Shown here piece after piece: positions 22,538-31,564 of a stretch of 39,764 nt of DNA. The position numbers were made by a program, and so were the translations under genes. Source of the stretch: Streptomyces tailanensis (GTDB taxonomy: Bacteria; Actinomycetota; Actinomycetes; Streptomycetales; Streptomycetaceae); contig NZ_VTHJ01000019.1 of assembly GCF_008386495.1 (NCBI RefSeq), forward strand, positions 1-39,764, read 5' to 3'. The notes below the pieces were generated by a model. That model was not told where the DNA came from. It ran no database searches and saw only the letters and a list, made by a program, of their open reading frames with translations. Numbering within the stretch: the first letter of the stretch is position 1; every line of letters starts with the position of its first letter.

Positions 22538-24108
22538 GTGCGGCGGAAGCGGCGCAGGGTCCCGCGCGGTGTTCCGCCGGAGGTGATGAAGGCGCCGGAG
22601 CCCTGGGGTCTGCGGGGTCTTCTGCCGTCTGCGTCCCAGATGGCCAGTTCGCGGTCGTATGGGCCGTGGACGACCTCCTCCTCGTCCGGGGCGTCGAAGA
22701 CGCGGACCGGATGGGTGGCGTCCCAGGGTGCCCAGCCGGGGTCGCCGTGCGTCGCGAAGCGCACCCATGCGTCGTGCATGGCCGTGGCCAGGGCGTGTGG
22801 GGTGTCCTCGCCGGCGAGTTTCACGGCGGCGGAGGTGTCGCCGGTGTCGAAGACGAAGCCGAGCTCCAGGGCGTGGCAGGAGCCGAGGGCGGGGAGGTGG
22901 GAGGGCCAGGCGAACTCGTAGACGTAGGAGGGGGCTTGGCCGAGGCGGGCGTCGGCGACGCGGTGCAGGGGAATGCGGAGGAGGTGGTCGGTGACGAGTT
23001 GGCCGACGAGGTCGGCGGTGCCCTTGTCGGGGTGGAGTTCGCGGTAGCCGCGGGGCACGTCGGGGCCGCAGTGGCAGCGGGCGCGGGCGCCGGCCAGGGC
23101 CACCGTGCCCAGGCGGTCGACGCGGTCGAGGAGGCCGCCGGGGACCAGCCAGAGGCGGTGCTCGTCGGTGGTCCAGCCCATGAGGAGGTCGATGTTCCGG
23201 GCCATGCCGTGCTCGACCAGGGCCTCCAGGGGGTCGTACGGCAGCAGGTCGCCGTCGACGACGATGCCGAAGGCGGGGCCGCCCAGTACGGGGCTGCTGA
23301 GGCGGCCGGCCTCGGCCTGTGCCTCGGCCAGCGCGGAACGGTCCACGGCGGCGAAGGCCTCGGCGGTGGCCGGGACCTTCAGGCGGGTGGCCATCCGGCG
23401 CACCATGCGACGCACCTTGTCGCGGTCCAGGGCTTCCGGCGGCCCGCTCTGCAGGACGGCACGGCGGAACAGGCCGCGTGCGCGCGGGACAGCCAGCAGG
23501 GCGCCGATGCTGATGGCACCCGCCGACTGGCCGAAGACGGTGACCCGGTCGGGGTCGCCGCCGAACTCGGCGATCGACTTCCGCACCCACTCCAGCGCGG
23601 CCAGCTGGTCGCGGAGTCCGTTGTTGGGCAGGGCGTCCGGGAAAAGGCCGTACCCCTCCACACCCAGCCGGTAGTTGATCGACACCAGCACCACTCCGTC
23701 GCGTGCGAAGCGGCTGCCGTCGTACACCGGGACCGCCGACGAGCCGCGGGTCAGCGCGCCGCCGTGGATCCAGACCATGACGGGGAGCCGGGCCCGTCGG
23801 CCCGGCTCCGGTGTCCACACGTTGAGGTTGAGGCAGTCGTCACCCGGCACGACGGGGTCCGACAGATAGCGGGCGAACGCCTCCGAGTACGGCGGTTTCG
23901 GCGGCGTCGGCCCGAACGCGACGGCGTCCCGCACCCCCGCCCAGGGCTCAGGCGGCTCCGGCGGCCGGAACCGGCGGGGACCGAAGGGCGGAGCCGCGTA
24001 CGGGATGCCGCGGAACACCGCGATCCGGTACCCGTCTCCGTCCTCGTAGCTGCCGCGTACGTCTCCGTACGGCGTCCTGACCACGGGGCCCTGCCGGTCT
24101 GCCGTCAT
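22534..24108 (-). CDS. Type-B carboxylesterase
   Basis: This 524-residue alpha/beta hydrolase of the carboxylesterase type-B family hydrolyses ester bonds. The oxyanion loop is IHGGAL (114-119), the nucleophile Ser195 is in FGQSAGA, Glu316 in WTTDEHR, and His412 in GSCHALELGF. This is a full triad. The conserved EDCLNLNVW-like stretch reads GDDCLNLNVW. No signal peptide is seen, so it probably works inside the cell, perhaps on ester-decorated oligosaccharides brought in by the ABC importer. It is the last gene of the seven-gene operon, 81 bases after the lyase gene. Its TAG stop lies in the end of the CTAG element, so the C-terminal residues may have been altered when the element arrived. Confidence 0.87.
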   Translation of the reverse strand: MTADRQGPVVRTPYGDVRGSYEDGDGYRIAVFRGIPYAAPPFGPRRFRPPEPPEPWAGVRDAVAFGPTPPKPPYSEAFARYLSDPVVPGDDCLNLNVWTPEPGRRARLPVMVWIHGGALTRGSSAVPVYDGSRFARDGVVLVSINYRLGVEGYGLFPDALPNNGLRDQLAALEWVRKSIAEFGGDPDRVTVFGQSAGAISIGALLAVPRARGLFRRAVLQSGPPEALDRDKVRRMVRRMATRLKVPATAEAFAAVDRSALAEAQAEAGRLSSPVLGGPAFGIVVDGDLLPYDPLEALVEHGMARNIDLLMGWTTDEHRLWLVPGGLLDRVDRLGTVALAGARARCHCGPDVPRGYRELHPDKGTADLVGQLVTDHLLRIPLHRVADARLGQAPSYVYEFAWPSHLPALGSCHALELGFVFDTGDTSAAVKLAGEDTPHALATAMHDAWVRFATHGDPGWAPWDATHPVRVFDAPDEEEVVHGPYDRELAIWDADGRRPRRPQGSGAFITSGGTPRGTLRRFRRT

Positions 24109-24189
24109 ATGCGCAGCTCCTCACACCCACGCGTGAACGTCGGTCACACCAGAGCACCACATCCCTTCCGGCTATTCCGGCTACCCCGG

Positions 24190-25431
24190 CTATTTGGCGT
24201 ACATCAAGGTGCCGAAGCCCGTCTGGTCGAAGCCGCCGCTGGTGGAGCCGTGGTCTCCGCCGCCGCCCTCGGGTCGGACGCGTTCGGCCATGCGGGTGAT
24301 GTACGGGACGGACAGGCCCCGTCGCCGTGCGTAGTGGTAGTGCAGGATGTCCCACACGGGCCTGATCTGGCCGCGGCTCGCGGAGGAGATCACCGTGTGG
24401 GTCCGCTGGGCGCAGTTCTGGCCGGTGCCCCAGGTGTACGTCGTGAAGGGCACGTCCTCGCCCAGGTTGTACTTGGCGACGTACTGGGCGGCCTTCATGA
24501 ACCGGTTGCTGTCGTAGCCGTAGAGGTCCTCGCCCTGCGACCAGGCCATCTCGCAGAAGGCACCCATCTGGCCCATGCCCATCATGGTGTGCCCCTGGTC
24601 GCGGCCCGACTCCTGCCACTGGGCGAGGCCCTGGCTGTCGTACACGAACGGGATCGCCTTGCGGATGGCGCCGTTGCCCGCGCCGTTCTTGAAGTAGTTG
24701 ACGGCCTGGTCGTACTTGGCGCCGTCGTCGCACAGGATCCCGATCGCGAGGATCGAGTTCATGTTGCACAGGTCCCAGTTGGCCCAGTAGTTGGTGATGC
24801 AGGCGTCGTTGTGGTTGTTCAGGAACTGGTTGTTGAGCGGGTAGAAGACGTTGAGCATCATCCTCTTGAACCGCTCGATGTCGAACCCGCTGTAGCCGCG
24901 CATGAGTTCGGCGGCGTTGGCGAACTGGTAGCCGTAGATCCCGGCGGCCAGGAAGCGGTCGGCGTTGCCCGTGACGCTGGTGAGGGTGGACGACCAGGCG
25001 TTGAGGATCCTGACGGCCGCGTCACCGTTCGCCCTGGTCCCGGCGATCTGCCAGCGCAGGGCGTTCTGGTAGGCGGCGTGGATGTCGTTGTACAGGATGG
25101 TGTAGTTCTCGCCCGTGCCGCCGCGGATGATCGTGGCCTGCGGCCTGGGTGTCCAGGTGCTCGCGGAGTGGCCGTTGGCGGTCAGGCGGTTCCAGCCGGA
25201 CAGCCACGGGTTGTCGCCGGCGGCGACGCGGACCTTGGCGCGGTTGAGTTCGCCGTAGGCGTGCAGCATGCCCGGGTGGGTGAAGGTCGCGGGGGCGGCC
25301 TCCGCCGTGGAGGCGGCGAAGGCGCTCCCGAGGGCGAGGGCGGCGGTGAGACCGCCGGCGGTCCGGAGCAGACCGCGGCGGCTCAACTCGCCGTCGTCTC
25401 CGTGCGTGGTGTGGGGGGACGTGCGGCTCAT
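24190..25431 (-). CDS. Secreted PF05426 (alginate-lyase fold) polysaccharide lyase
   Basis: The 413-residue protein has a Tat signal (SRRGLLRTAG near 17-26, then Ala-rich to about 46). The rest is one alpha/alpha-toroid domain of the alginate_lyase Pfam family. Motifs include FTHPGMLHAYGELNRAK, ANAAELMRGYSGF, NYWANWDLCNMNSILAIGI (the substrate-binding N-W-D) and QESGRDQGHTMMGMGQM (the catalytic/His region). CAZy families with this fold act on alginate (PL5) or glucuronan-type polymers (PL38), and I cannot choose between them. It is 25 bases from the larger homologue (25457-28789), whose catalytic domain it mirrors. Both belong to the operon with a GH28-like enzyme, so the substrate is an acidic plant or microbial polysaccharide. 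Confidence 0.8.
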   Translation of the reverse strand: MSRTSPHTTHGDDGELSRRGLLRTAGGLTAALALGSAFAASTAEAAPATFTHPGMLHAYGELNRAKVRVAAGDNPWLSGWNRLTANGHSASTWTPRPQATIIRGGTGENYTILYNDIHAAYQNALRWQIAGTRANGDAAVRILNAWSSTLTSVTGNADRFLAAGIYGYQFANAAELMRGYSGFDIERFKRMMLNVFYPLNNQFLNNHNDACITNYWANWDLCNMNSILAIGILCDDGAKYDQAVNYFKNGAGNGAIRKAIPFVYDSQGLAQWQESGRDQGHTMMGMGQMGAFCEMAWSQGEDLYGYDSNRFMKAAQYVAKYNLGEDVPFTTYTWGTGQNCAQRTHTVISSASRGQIRPVWDILHYHYARRRGLSVPYITRMAERVRPEGGGGDHGSTSGGFDQTGFGTLMYAK

Positions 25432-25456
25432 GGTGCGTCTCCAATCCTTGGAGGAT

Positions 25457-28400
25457 CTACATGGGGGTGACGCTCACCTCGCTGAATCGCGTGGTGCTGT
25501 GGGCCAGCGGACTGCGGGAGCAGACCACGAGGCCCACGTAGTAGGGGGCGTCACCGAAGCCGGGGATCTCTCCCTCGGCGAGGGGGGTGAAGGTGACGCC
25601 GCCGTCCGTGGACACCGCTGCGGTGAAGGCGGTCCCGGTGCGCTTCAGCCGCAGCAGGCAGGGGGTGGTGACCGTGGCGTTGCCCGTGAAGGCCGACCGT
25701 CCGGCCACGGTCGTACGGAGCATGTGCTGGGCGGCGGTCCCGCCGGTGACGATCGCCCCGGCCGCCTGGTCGAACGGCGACAGGGACTTGGCCATCAGCA
25801 GTCCGACCCGGTCGCCGCTCGCGCCCTCGCGGGAGTCGAGCCGGGCGGTGATCTCGCAGTCACCGGTGACGAGCCGGCGTACGAACTGCCCTGTCATTCC
25901 CTGGTTGTTGACGGTCAGATCGGTCCCGGCACCGCGGACGACGAAGGTCCCGTCCTCGTAGGCCGTGCTGCCGGGGGTACGGACGGTCACCACACCGAAG
26001 GTGCCGAACTCCCGCTCGTCGAGGACCACGTCGCCGAGGTCGCCGTACGTCCAGGGGGCGGGCGGCGGTGTGCCGACCGTGATCTTCAAGGTGCCCGTCG
26101 TTTCACCGGCGGCGTTGCCCGCGGTGGTGGTGACGGTGAACTCGCCGGTACCGGTGGGGGTTCCGGAGACGACGCCGGTGCGCCTGTCGAGGCGCAGGCC
26201 GTCGGGCAGCCCGTCGGCGGTGAACCGTACGGGCTCGTGCGTGGCCCGCAGCAGGTGCCGGAGGGCGACGCCCTTGTTCGCGAACACGGCGGAGGTGGAG
26301 GTGAGTTCGGGCACCGACGGGGTCGGCATCTCGGCTGCGGCGGGCCGGGACAGCGGCCCACGTCCGCCGCCGGACGACTTGGCGACGGCGTAGTGGTACG
26401 TCGTGCCGGGCGTTCCCGTGGCGTCCGCGTACCGGATGCGGGTGCCGAACCCGACCGGTGCGACGCCGTTCGCGATGGTCACGTAGGGGCCGTCCGCGTC
26501 GGTGGCCCTCAGCACCTTGTACCGGGCCGAGAGGTCTGGATCGGTCCAGGCCAGCTCTACGGCGTCGGCACCGGCGGTCGCACTCAGGTCGGTGGCGGTG
26601 TACCCGGGGCGCGGCGTGCTCCACACCTCGCCGAGGGCGGACGACACCACGGTGACGTTGTCGAAAGCGCCGGTGCCGGTCTCGGCGTACTCCTCGTCGA
26701 CGCCCAGGCAGGAGGTGAGCGCGAGTCCCGCGTAGGCGGTGCGCCCCAACTCCACTTCCGTGGAGCCGACTTCGGTCCAGTGGACGCCGTCCGGGGAGAT
26801 GGCTCCGGTGCAGCGCCGGCCCCTGCGGGTGACGCGCACCCAGTACGGCATGCGCAGCCGGTAGCCGTCGCCCGCGCCCTCGACGTACGGCGCCTCCAGT
26901 GGGGTCGCCGACTCGGGCAGCGTCCCGAGGTCGGAGATCGGGAAGGACGCTTTGCTGGTGATGGCCTGCTGCTGGGTGGGCGGCACGGGGGTGCTGCCGG
27001 TGGCGGAGACGGACGCCCCGGCCGTCGGGCGTACGTTCCACACACCGCTCCAGGTGTGCAGTGGCAGGCCCTGGATCAGCATGGAGGCGTGCGCGGTGTC
27101 CGCGTCGAGGGATTCGCGCAGGGTGACGCCGATCTTGGAGTACTGCGAGCTGAGCGGGAACACGATGCGCGCGGTGACGGTGCCGTCGCCGTGCAGCGGC
27201 AGATGTGCCACCCGGTACGTGTCCGCGGTACCCCCCGCCTCCAGCACGAACCGCTCGCCGTCGAAGACCGCGGAGCCCGCGCGCCCGACATCCCCGACGT
27301 CCTGGGTGGCCCAGGGCTCGGGAAGGCCGGCAGTGGCCGCCCCCCATCCCGAACTGTCGCTCTTTCCACGTGAGTTGGCGGCGATGACCTTGTAGTAGTA
27401 GGTCCGCCCCGTGCGTACGTCGCTGTCGGTGTACGTCGGCTTGTCGAGCCCGGAGGCGATGCGCTCGTAGGGGCCCTCGGGGCTGGTGGCCCGCTGGACG
27501 GTGTACTCGCTCGCCCAGGCGGACGGCAGCCAGCCGACGGTGACGGCCTTGTCCTCCCCCACCGCCGTGACACCGGCCGGTGCGGCGGGCTCGGTCGACG
27601 AGGGCCCCTTGGTCCCGGCGTAGGTGAAGGTGCCGAAGCTGGGCAGGTCGTCGTTGCTGCCCTCGACGACGCGGACACCGCCCGTGCCGCGGAAGACGGC
27701 GGCCTTGGTGTACGGGGTGTCGAGGCCGCGTACGCCGGCGTAGTGGGCGTAGTACATCTCGTAGATCGGCGGCAGGTTGCCGCGGGCCCGGGCGGAGACG
27801 GTGGTCTTGATGTACTTGCCGGTGCGGTCCAGGTCGGGTGTGAAGGGGACGCCGTCGTCGCCGAGGTTGTAGCGGGCCGCGTACTCGGCGTTGGCGAGGA
27901 TGCGGTTGTCGTCGAAGCCCCACAGGTCGACGCCCTGGTTCCAGGCGACCTGCGCGGCGTCGCCCATCAGGCCGATGGCGAGCTGCTCGTGGCCCTGGTC
28001 GCGGCCGCTCTCCTGGCCCTGGCCCGCGGCGGTGACGATGCGGCCGCGGACGCTGCCGTTGCCCGCGCTCGCGGCGACGAACCGGAGGGCGTCCTCGAAG
28101 AGGGTGGGCTCCTCGCAGAACACACCTATGGCGAGGATGGTCTGAATGGACGTCAGGTCCCAGTTGCCGTTGGCGTAGAGCATGTAGCCGGACACGGCCG
28201 GATACCAGACATTCAGGAACGACCGCTCGCAGCGCGCGATGTCGGCCTGAGTCCAGCCGTCGTAGCCGGTGTGCCGCAGCAGTTCGGCGGCGTTGACGAA
28301 CTTGAACGCCTGGAGTCCGGCGCCGAGCGGGCCGTCGGCGCCGGTGATCGCGGTGAGCGACCTGGCCCAGACCTTGAGGATGTCGCGGGCCTTGTCGGCG

Positions 28401-28789
28401 TGGGCGCGGTCGCCGGTGACGCACCACATGAGGGCGTTCTGGTAGGCGGCGGCCGAGTCGGCGACGGCCTGGTTCTGGAAGTTGGTGGGGCCCCGTCCCC
28501 AGGAGGTGATCTGGCCGGTGTTCTGGATCGTGTACGTCGACTTCGACCGGGCGTGGGCGGAGAACGCCAGGTAGCCGTCGTGGACCGGGGACTCCTTGGC
28601 GGCGACCGCGGCCTTCATCCGGTCCAGGTCGTCCCGGGAGTGCAGGAGGCCGGGGTGTCTGAAGGTGAAGGCCGCTTCGGTGGCGGTCCGGGCCCAGGCG
28701 GCAGTGGCGGAGGCGGACAGCAGTCCGGCCCCGGCCATGGCCGTGAGTCCCGTCGCGCCGAGGAACGACCGTCGGTTGAGGTGAAGCAT
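25457..28789 (-). CDS. Large multidomain PF05426 lyase with FnIII, Ig and LamG-like modules
   Basis: The 1110-residue secreted protein has a Tat signal (NRRSFLG, 5-11). The alginate-lyase-fold catalytic domain (about 40-395) shows TFRHPGLLHSRDDLDRMK, NGNWDLTSIQTILAIGVF and GQESGRDQGHEQLAIGLMG. An FnIII domain follows (about 405-490), then a concanavalin/DUF1349-like sandwich (about 495-715), a second FnIII (about 725-800), a putative Ig/cadherin-like module (about 810-890) and a second sandwich domain (about 900-1110). The extra modules are probably for glycan binding. Together with the adjacent 413-residue homologue it forms a lyase pair with shared catalytic motifs but different reach. The start at 28789 has CAGGAGA before it. 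The GH28-like gene is 15 bases upstream. Confidence 0.82.
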   Translation of the reverse strand: MLHLNRRSFLGATGLTAMAGAGLLSASATAAWARTATEAAFTFRHPGLLHSRDDLDRMKAAVAAKESPVHDGYLAFSAHARSKSTYTIQNTGQITSWGRGPTNFQNQAVADSAAAYQNALMWCVTGDRAHADKARDILKVWARSLTAITGADGPLGAGLQAFKFVNAAELLRHTGYDGWTQADIARCERSFLNVWYPAVSGYMLYANGNWDLTSIQTILAIGVFCEEPTLFEDALRFVAASAGNGSVRGRIVTAAGQGQESGRDQGHEQLAIGLMGDAAQVAWNQGVDLWGFDDNRILANAEYAARYNLGDDGVPFTPDLDRTGKYIKTTVSARARGNLPPIYEMYYAHYAGVRGLDTPYTKAAVFRGTGGVRVVEGSNDDLPSFGTFTYAGTKGPSSTEPAAPAGVTAVGEDKAVTVGWLPSAWASEYTVQRATSPEGPYERIASGLDKPTYTDSDVRTGRTYYYKVIAANSRGKSDSSGWGAATAGLPEPWATQDVGDVGRAGSAVFDGERFVLEAGGTADTYRVAHLPLHGDGTVTARIVFPLSSQYSKIGVTLRESLDADTAHASMLIQGLPLHTWSGVWNVRPTAGASVSATGSTPVPPTQQQAITSKASFPISDLGTLPESATPLEAPYVEGAGDGYRLRMPYWVRVTRRGRRCTGAISPDGVHWTEVGSTEVELGRTAYAGLALTSCLGVDEEYAETGTGAFDNVTVVSSALGEVWSTPRPGYTATDLSATAGADAVELAWTDPDLSARYKVLRATDADGPYVTIANGVAPVGFGTRIRYADATGTPGTTYHYAVAKSSGGGRGPLSRPAAAEMPTPSVPELTSTSAVFANKGVALRHLLRATHEPVRFTADGLPDGLRLDRRTGVVSGTPTGTGEFTVTTTAGNAAGETTGTLKITVGTPPPAPWTYGDLGDVVLDEREFGTFGVVTVRTPGSTAYEDGTFVVRGAGTDLTVNNQGMTGQFVRRLVTGDCEITARLDSREGASGDRVGLLMAKSLSPFDQAAGAIVTGGTAAQHMLRTTVAGRSAFTGNATVTTPCLLRLKRTGTAFTAAVSTDGGVTFTPLAEGEIPGFGDAPYYVGLVVCSRSPLAHSTTRFSEVSVTPM

Positions 28790-28804
28790 GGGTGTCTCCT
28801 GGTC

Positions 28805-30610
28805 TTACGGGTGCTGCACGGTGAGCGTGAGGGACTTGGTCGCCGTGCCCACGGTGTTCGTGGCGGAGACGGTGACGGTGTAGGTGCCGGGAACCTTCGG
28901 GATTCCGGAGATCAGACCGGTCTTCCCGTCGACCTCCAGGCCGTCCGGCAGCCCCTCGGCGCCGAACGACGTGGGCAGCGCGGTGGCGGTGACGAGGTGG
29001 TTGAAGACCTGCTTCTTGATGGCGGTGGCCTCGCCGGCGCTGGTGATCTCGGGGGCGACCGTGGCGGCGGCCTCGGAGTCCTTCAGGAAGCGCAGGTTCT
29101 GCACATGCTCGTTGACGAACATCGGTACCTGGTCCGGCGTCAGGTACCAGCGGGGCTTCTCCTTCATGGTGTCGGCGATGACCGTGCCGTTGATCGCCAG
29201 GTTCTGGAAGGTGAGGTTCTTGATCGGGCGGTCCGCGTCGTAGCCGACGACGACCGCCATCTCGGCCTTGTCGCCGTTGTATGTGAGGTTGCGGACGTAG
29301 ACGTCCTCGATGCCCCGGCCGGGCGCGGCGTTGTACCGGTTGGCCATGACCCGCATATTGACGATCTGGCCCCAGGTGAAGTTCTCCAGCCGGACGTCCT
29401 GGATGCGGACGCCCCGGATGAGGTTCTTGTCACCGGGGTTGAGGGCGAAGCAGCCCTGGTAGAGGACCTGCGGCTCGCGGTGCTGGAGGACGTCGATGTT
29501 GCTGAAGACGATGTTCTCGATGACCTCGGGCTTCTCGGGGTTGCCGTGGGTGCCCATGTTCACCGGGTGGGCGACGTCGGCCCAGAGGGTGGAGTCGCGG
29601 ACGGTGACGTTGCGGCAGTCGCCGTAGTAGTCCCAGCGGTGGGCGTAGATGGCGATGCAGTCGTCGCTGTTGCGCATCCAGACGCCCTCGATCAGGACGT
29701 CCTCGCTGCTGAACACATCGATGCCGTCGCCCCACTGGCCGAAGCTGTAGGAGTGCAGGTTGCGGACGGTGACCTGCTTCGACTGGCCGATGGTGCAGGA
29801 GTAGCCGGTCTTCGGATTGAGGGCGATGATGCCGTCGATCTCGATGTTCTTGGAGAAGGCCACCAGGGTGGCGGCGTCGGAGTCGTAGATGATGCCCCGG
29901 CCGAGCAGTCGGGCGTTCTCCACCTTGCTGAACTCCACGCGAGCCTTGAGCACCGCGCCACCGGCCAGGTACACCGTCTTCCCGCTGGGCACCATCACCA
30001 CGTTGTTCGGAACGGTGTGAATGCCCGGACCGAAGTAGATGACGTCGGGGTCGCCCTCCTCCGGCCGCGTCGTCTCGATCGGGTTGGCGTGCAGCTGCAG
30101 GTTGTCGTAGATGTCGAACGCGCCGCCGTCGGCGTCACCGATCTCGATGGAGAGGTTGCGCGGCTCGGTGAGGCTGAAGGTGATGGTGTCGCCGCTCACC
30201 TCATGGGCGATGTCGTACGACAGGGGGCGGATCCGCGCTGAGGGGATGGTGCCCTTGGAGGAGGTGACCGCGACCTCCACGGTGCCGGTGAAGTCCAGGC
30301 CGGCGACGGAGGAGCTGCGGACGACGCCGGCGCCGGTCTTCTCGTTGATGGTCTTCGTCCGGGCGCGCACCACAGGGACCGTCTGCCATTCGCCGCCGGG
30401 CTTGCGAGCCTTGACGGAGAAGCTGGTGTTCAGCGGCAGCCCGGTCGGGATGGGATAGATGACCAGCCGGTCGGCGGCCTCCGGTCTGTCGTCGTCCTCC
30501 GCGCTCGCGGTGCCGGCGGCCATGCCGATGAGGGAGTACGCGGCGGCGGTGGCGCCCGCGGCCTGGAGAACGGTGCGCCGGGACAGGCCGGTGCCCTGGG
30601 TGTCGTTCAT
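28805..30610 (-). CDS. Secreted GH28-like right-handed beta-helix enzyme with C-terminal Ig module
   Basis: The 601-residue protein has a Tat signal (SRRTVLQAAG near 10-19). A beta-sandwich-like N-terminal part (about 50-160) is followed by a parallel beta-helix (about 165-500). Pectinase-type landmarks are GDGIDVFSSEDVLIEGVWMR and NSDDCIAIYAHRW, with Asp residues in the G-D-G-I-D and S-D-D positions of GH28 galacturonases. The classic GHG and RIK motifs are not clear, so this is a divergent member, possibly a rhamnogalacturonan hydrolase or another uronan hydrolase. A putative Ig/cadherin-like domain (about 510-600) ends it. The start at 30610 has AAGGAG upstream. It follows the permease gene by 48 bases in the same operon. 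Confidence 0.75.
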   Translation of the reverse strand: MNDTQGTGLSRRTVLQAAGATAAAYSLIGMAAGTASAEDDDRPEAADRLVIYPIPTGLPLNTSFSVKARKPGGEWQTVPVVRARTKTINEKTGAGVVRSSSVAGLDFTGTVEVAVTSSKGTIPSARIRPLSYDIAHEVSGDTITFSLTEPRNLSIEIGDADGGAFDIYDNLQLHANPIETTRPEEGDPDVIYFGPGIHTVPNNVVMVPSGKTVYLAGGAVLKARVEFSKVENARLLGRGIIYDSDAATLVAFSKNIEIDGIIALNPKTGYSCTIGQSKQVTVRNLHSYSFGQWGDGIDVFSSEDVLIEGVWMRNSDDCIAIYAHRWDYYGDCRNVTVRDSTLWADVAHPVNMGTHGNPEKPEVIENIVFSNIDVLQHREPQVLYQGCFALNPGDKNLIRGVRIQDVRLENFTWGQIVNMRVMANRYNAAPGRGIEDVYVRNLTYNGDKAEMAVVVGYDADRPIKNLTFQNLAINGTVIADTMKEKPRWYLTPDQVPMFVNEHVQNLRFLKDSEAAATVAPEITSAGEATAIKKQVFNHLVTATALPTSFGAEGLPDGLEVDGKTGLISGIPKVPGTYTVTVSATNTVGTATKSLTLTVQHP

Positions 30611-30658
30611 GAGGAAACTCCTTACAGGCAAAGGAAGTTGCGGGGGATCACCGGCGGA

Positions 30659-31564
30659 TTACTTGAGCCCGGAGGTGGACATACCGGCGACGAAGCCGCG
30701 CTGGGCGACGAGGAAGATCAGCAGGATGGGGACGACGTACATCACCGAGGCGGCGGCCTGGAGGTTGGTGACGGGTGTCCCTGCGGTGGTGACGTAGGTG
30801 GACATCACGGCGACGGCGAGGGTGGAACGTTCCGTGGACAGCAGGAGTTGGGGGGCGATGTAGTCGCCCCAGGTCCAGGTGAAGGCGATCACGAAGCTCG
30901 CGGACAGCACCGGCCAGGACTGCGGCAGGAAGATCCGCCAGAAGATCGTGGCGTAACCGCAGCCGTCGACGATGGCGGCCTCCTCCAGCTCACGCGGCAG
31001 TCCGGCGAAGAACTGCCGGAAGAGGAAGACGAGATACGGCGCCGCCGCCAGCCCCCACAGCACCCAGGGCCAGTAGGTGTCGACCATGCCGAGCTTGGCG
31101 AAGATCAGATAGGTCGGCAGCAGCGTGATCATCTGGGGCAGCATCATCGAGCCGAGCAGGACACCGAACAGCGTCTTCTTGCCGGGCGCGTCGAGACGGG
31201 CGAAGCCGTAGCCGACCCAGGCGGAGCTGAGGGTGACCAGGGTGGCGTAGATGAAGGCGATGATGAGGGAGTTGCGGGCGTAGCCGAGGAAGTCGATCAG
31301 ATTGAAGGCGTCCGCGAAGTTGTGCCACTGGAAGTCCGTGGGCAGCCAGTGCACCGGGGCCGCGGCCGTCTCGGCGGAGGTCTTCAGGCCGGTGAGGAAC
31401 AGCCAGCCGAACGGGCCGAGGAACAGTCCCGTGATGACGACGAGCACGGTGTAGAGGACGAGTCGGCCGGTGCGCAGCCGTACACGGGGCGGGGACCCGG
31501 CCGACCGGCCGCCGCCGGTCGACGTGCGGCTGACGGAGGTGACGTTGCTGCTGGTGACGGTCAC
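30659..31564 (-). CDS. Carbohydrate ABC transporter permease (MalG-like, family CUT1)
   Basis: The 301-residue protein is an inner-membrane permease with about six membrane segments. The EAA loop, ELEEAAIVDGCGYATIFWRI, is where the ATPase docks, and the N-terminal FGWLFLTGLKTSAE is typical. It starts at GTG 31564, overlapping the stop of the first permease (GTGA), so the two subunits are translationally coupled. There is no ATPase gene in the operon. In Streptomyces such importers usually share the MsiK ATPase encoded elsewhere. It imports oligosaccharide products of the secreted enzymes encoded downstream. Confidence 0.92.
   Translation of the reverse strand: MTVTSSNVTSVSRTSTGGGRSAGSPPRVRLRTGRLVLYTVLVVITGLFLGPFGWLFLTGLKTSAETAAAPVHWLPTDFQWHNFADAFNLIDFLGYARNSLIIAFIYATLVTLSSAWVGYGFARLDAPGKKTLFGVLLGSMMLPQMITLLPTYLIFAKLGMVDTYWPWVLWGLAAAPYLVFLFRQFFAGLPRELEEAAIVDGCGYATIFWRIFLPQSWPVLSASFVIAFTWTWGDYIAPQLLLSTERSTLAVAVMSTYVTTAGTPVTNLQAAASVMYVVPILLIFLVAQRGFVAGMSTSGLK

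Noticed and set aside
24500..24507. AACCGGTT as another operator
   Set aside because: It lies inside the lyase coding sequence (codons for Asn-Arg-Phe) and far from a start. It is likely chance, though it is noted with the motif finding.
22345..25470. A very long open frame on the + strand (over 1,000 codons) opposite the esterase and lyase
   Set aside because: It is antisense to two genes with complete catalytic motifs, and its translation is Val/Gly/Ala-rich without any motif. It is a GC-bias shadow.
25268..27373. A 701-codon + strand frame opposite the large lyase
   Set aside because: It is antisense to a well-supported Tat-exported enzyme. Composition is low-complexity (Arg, Gly, Val) and no ribosome site is seen.
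27743..30241. An 832-codon + strand frame opposite the large lyase and GH28-like gene
   Set aside because: It is Val/Asp/Gly-rich shadow text with no domain, spanning two real genes on the other strand.
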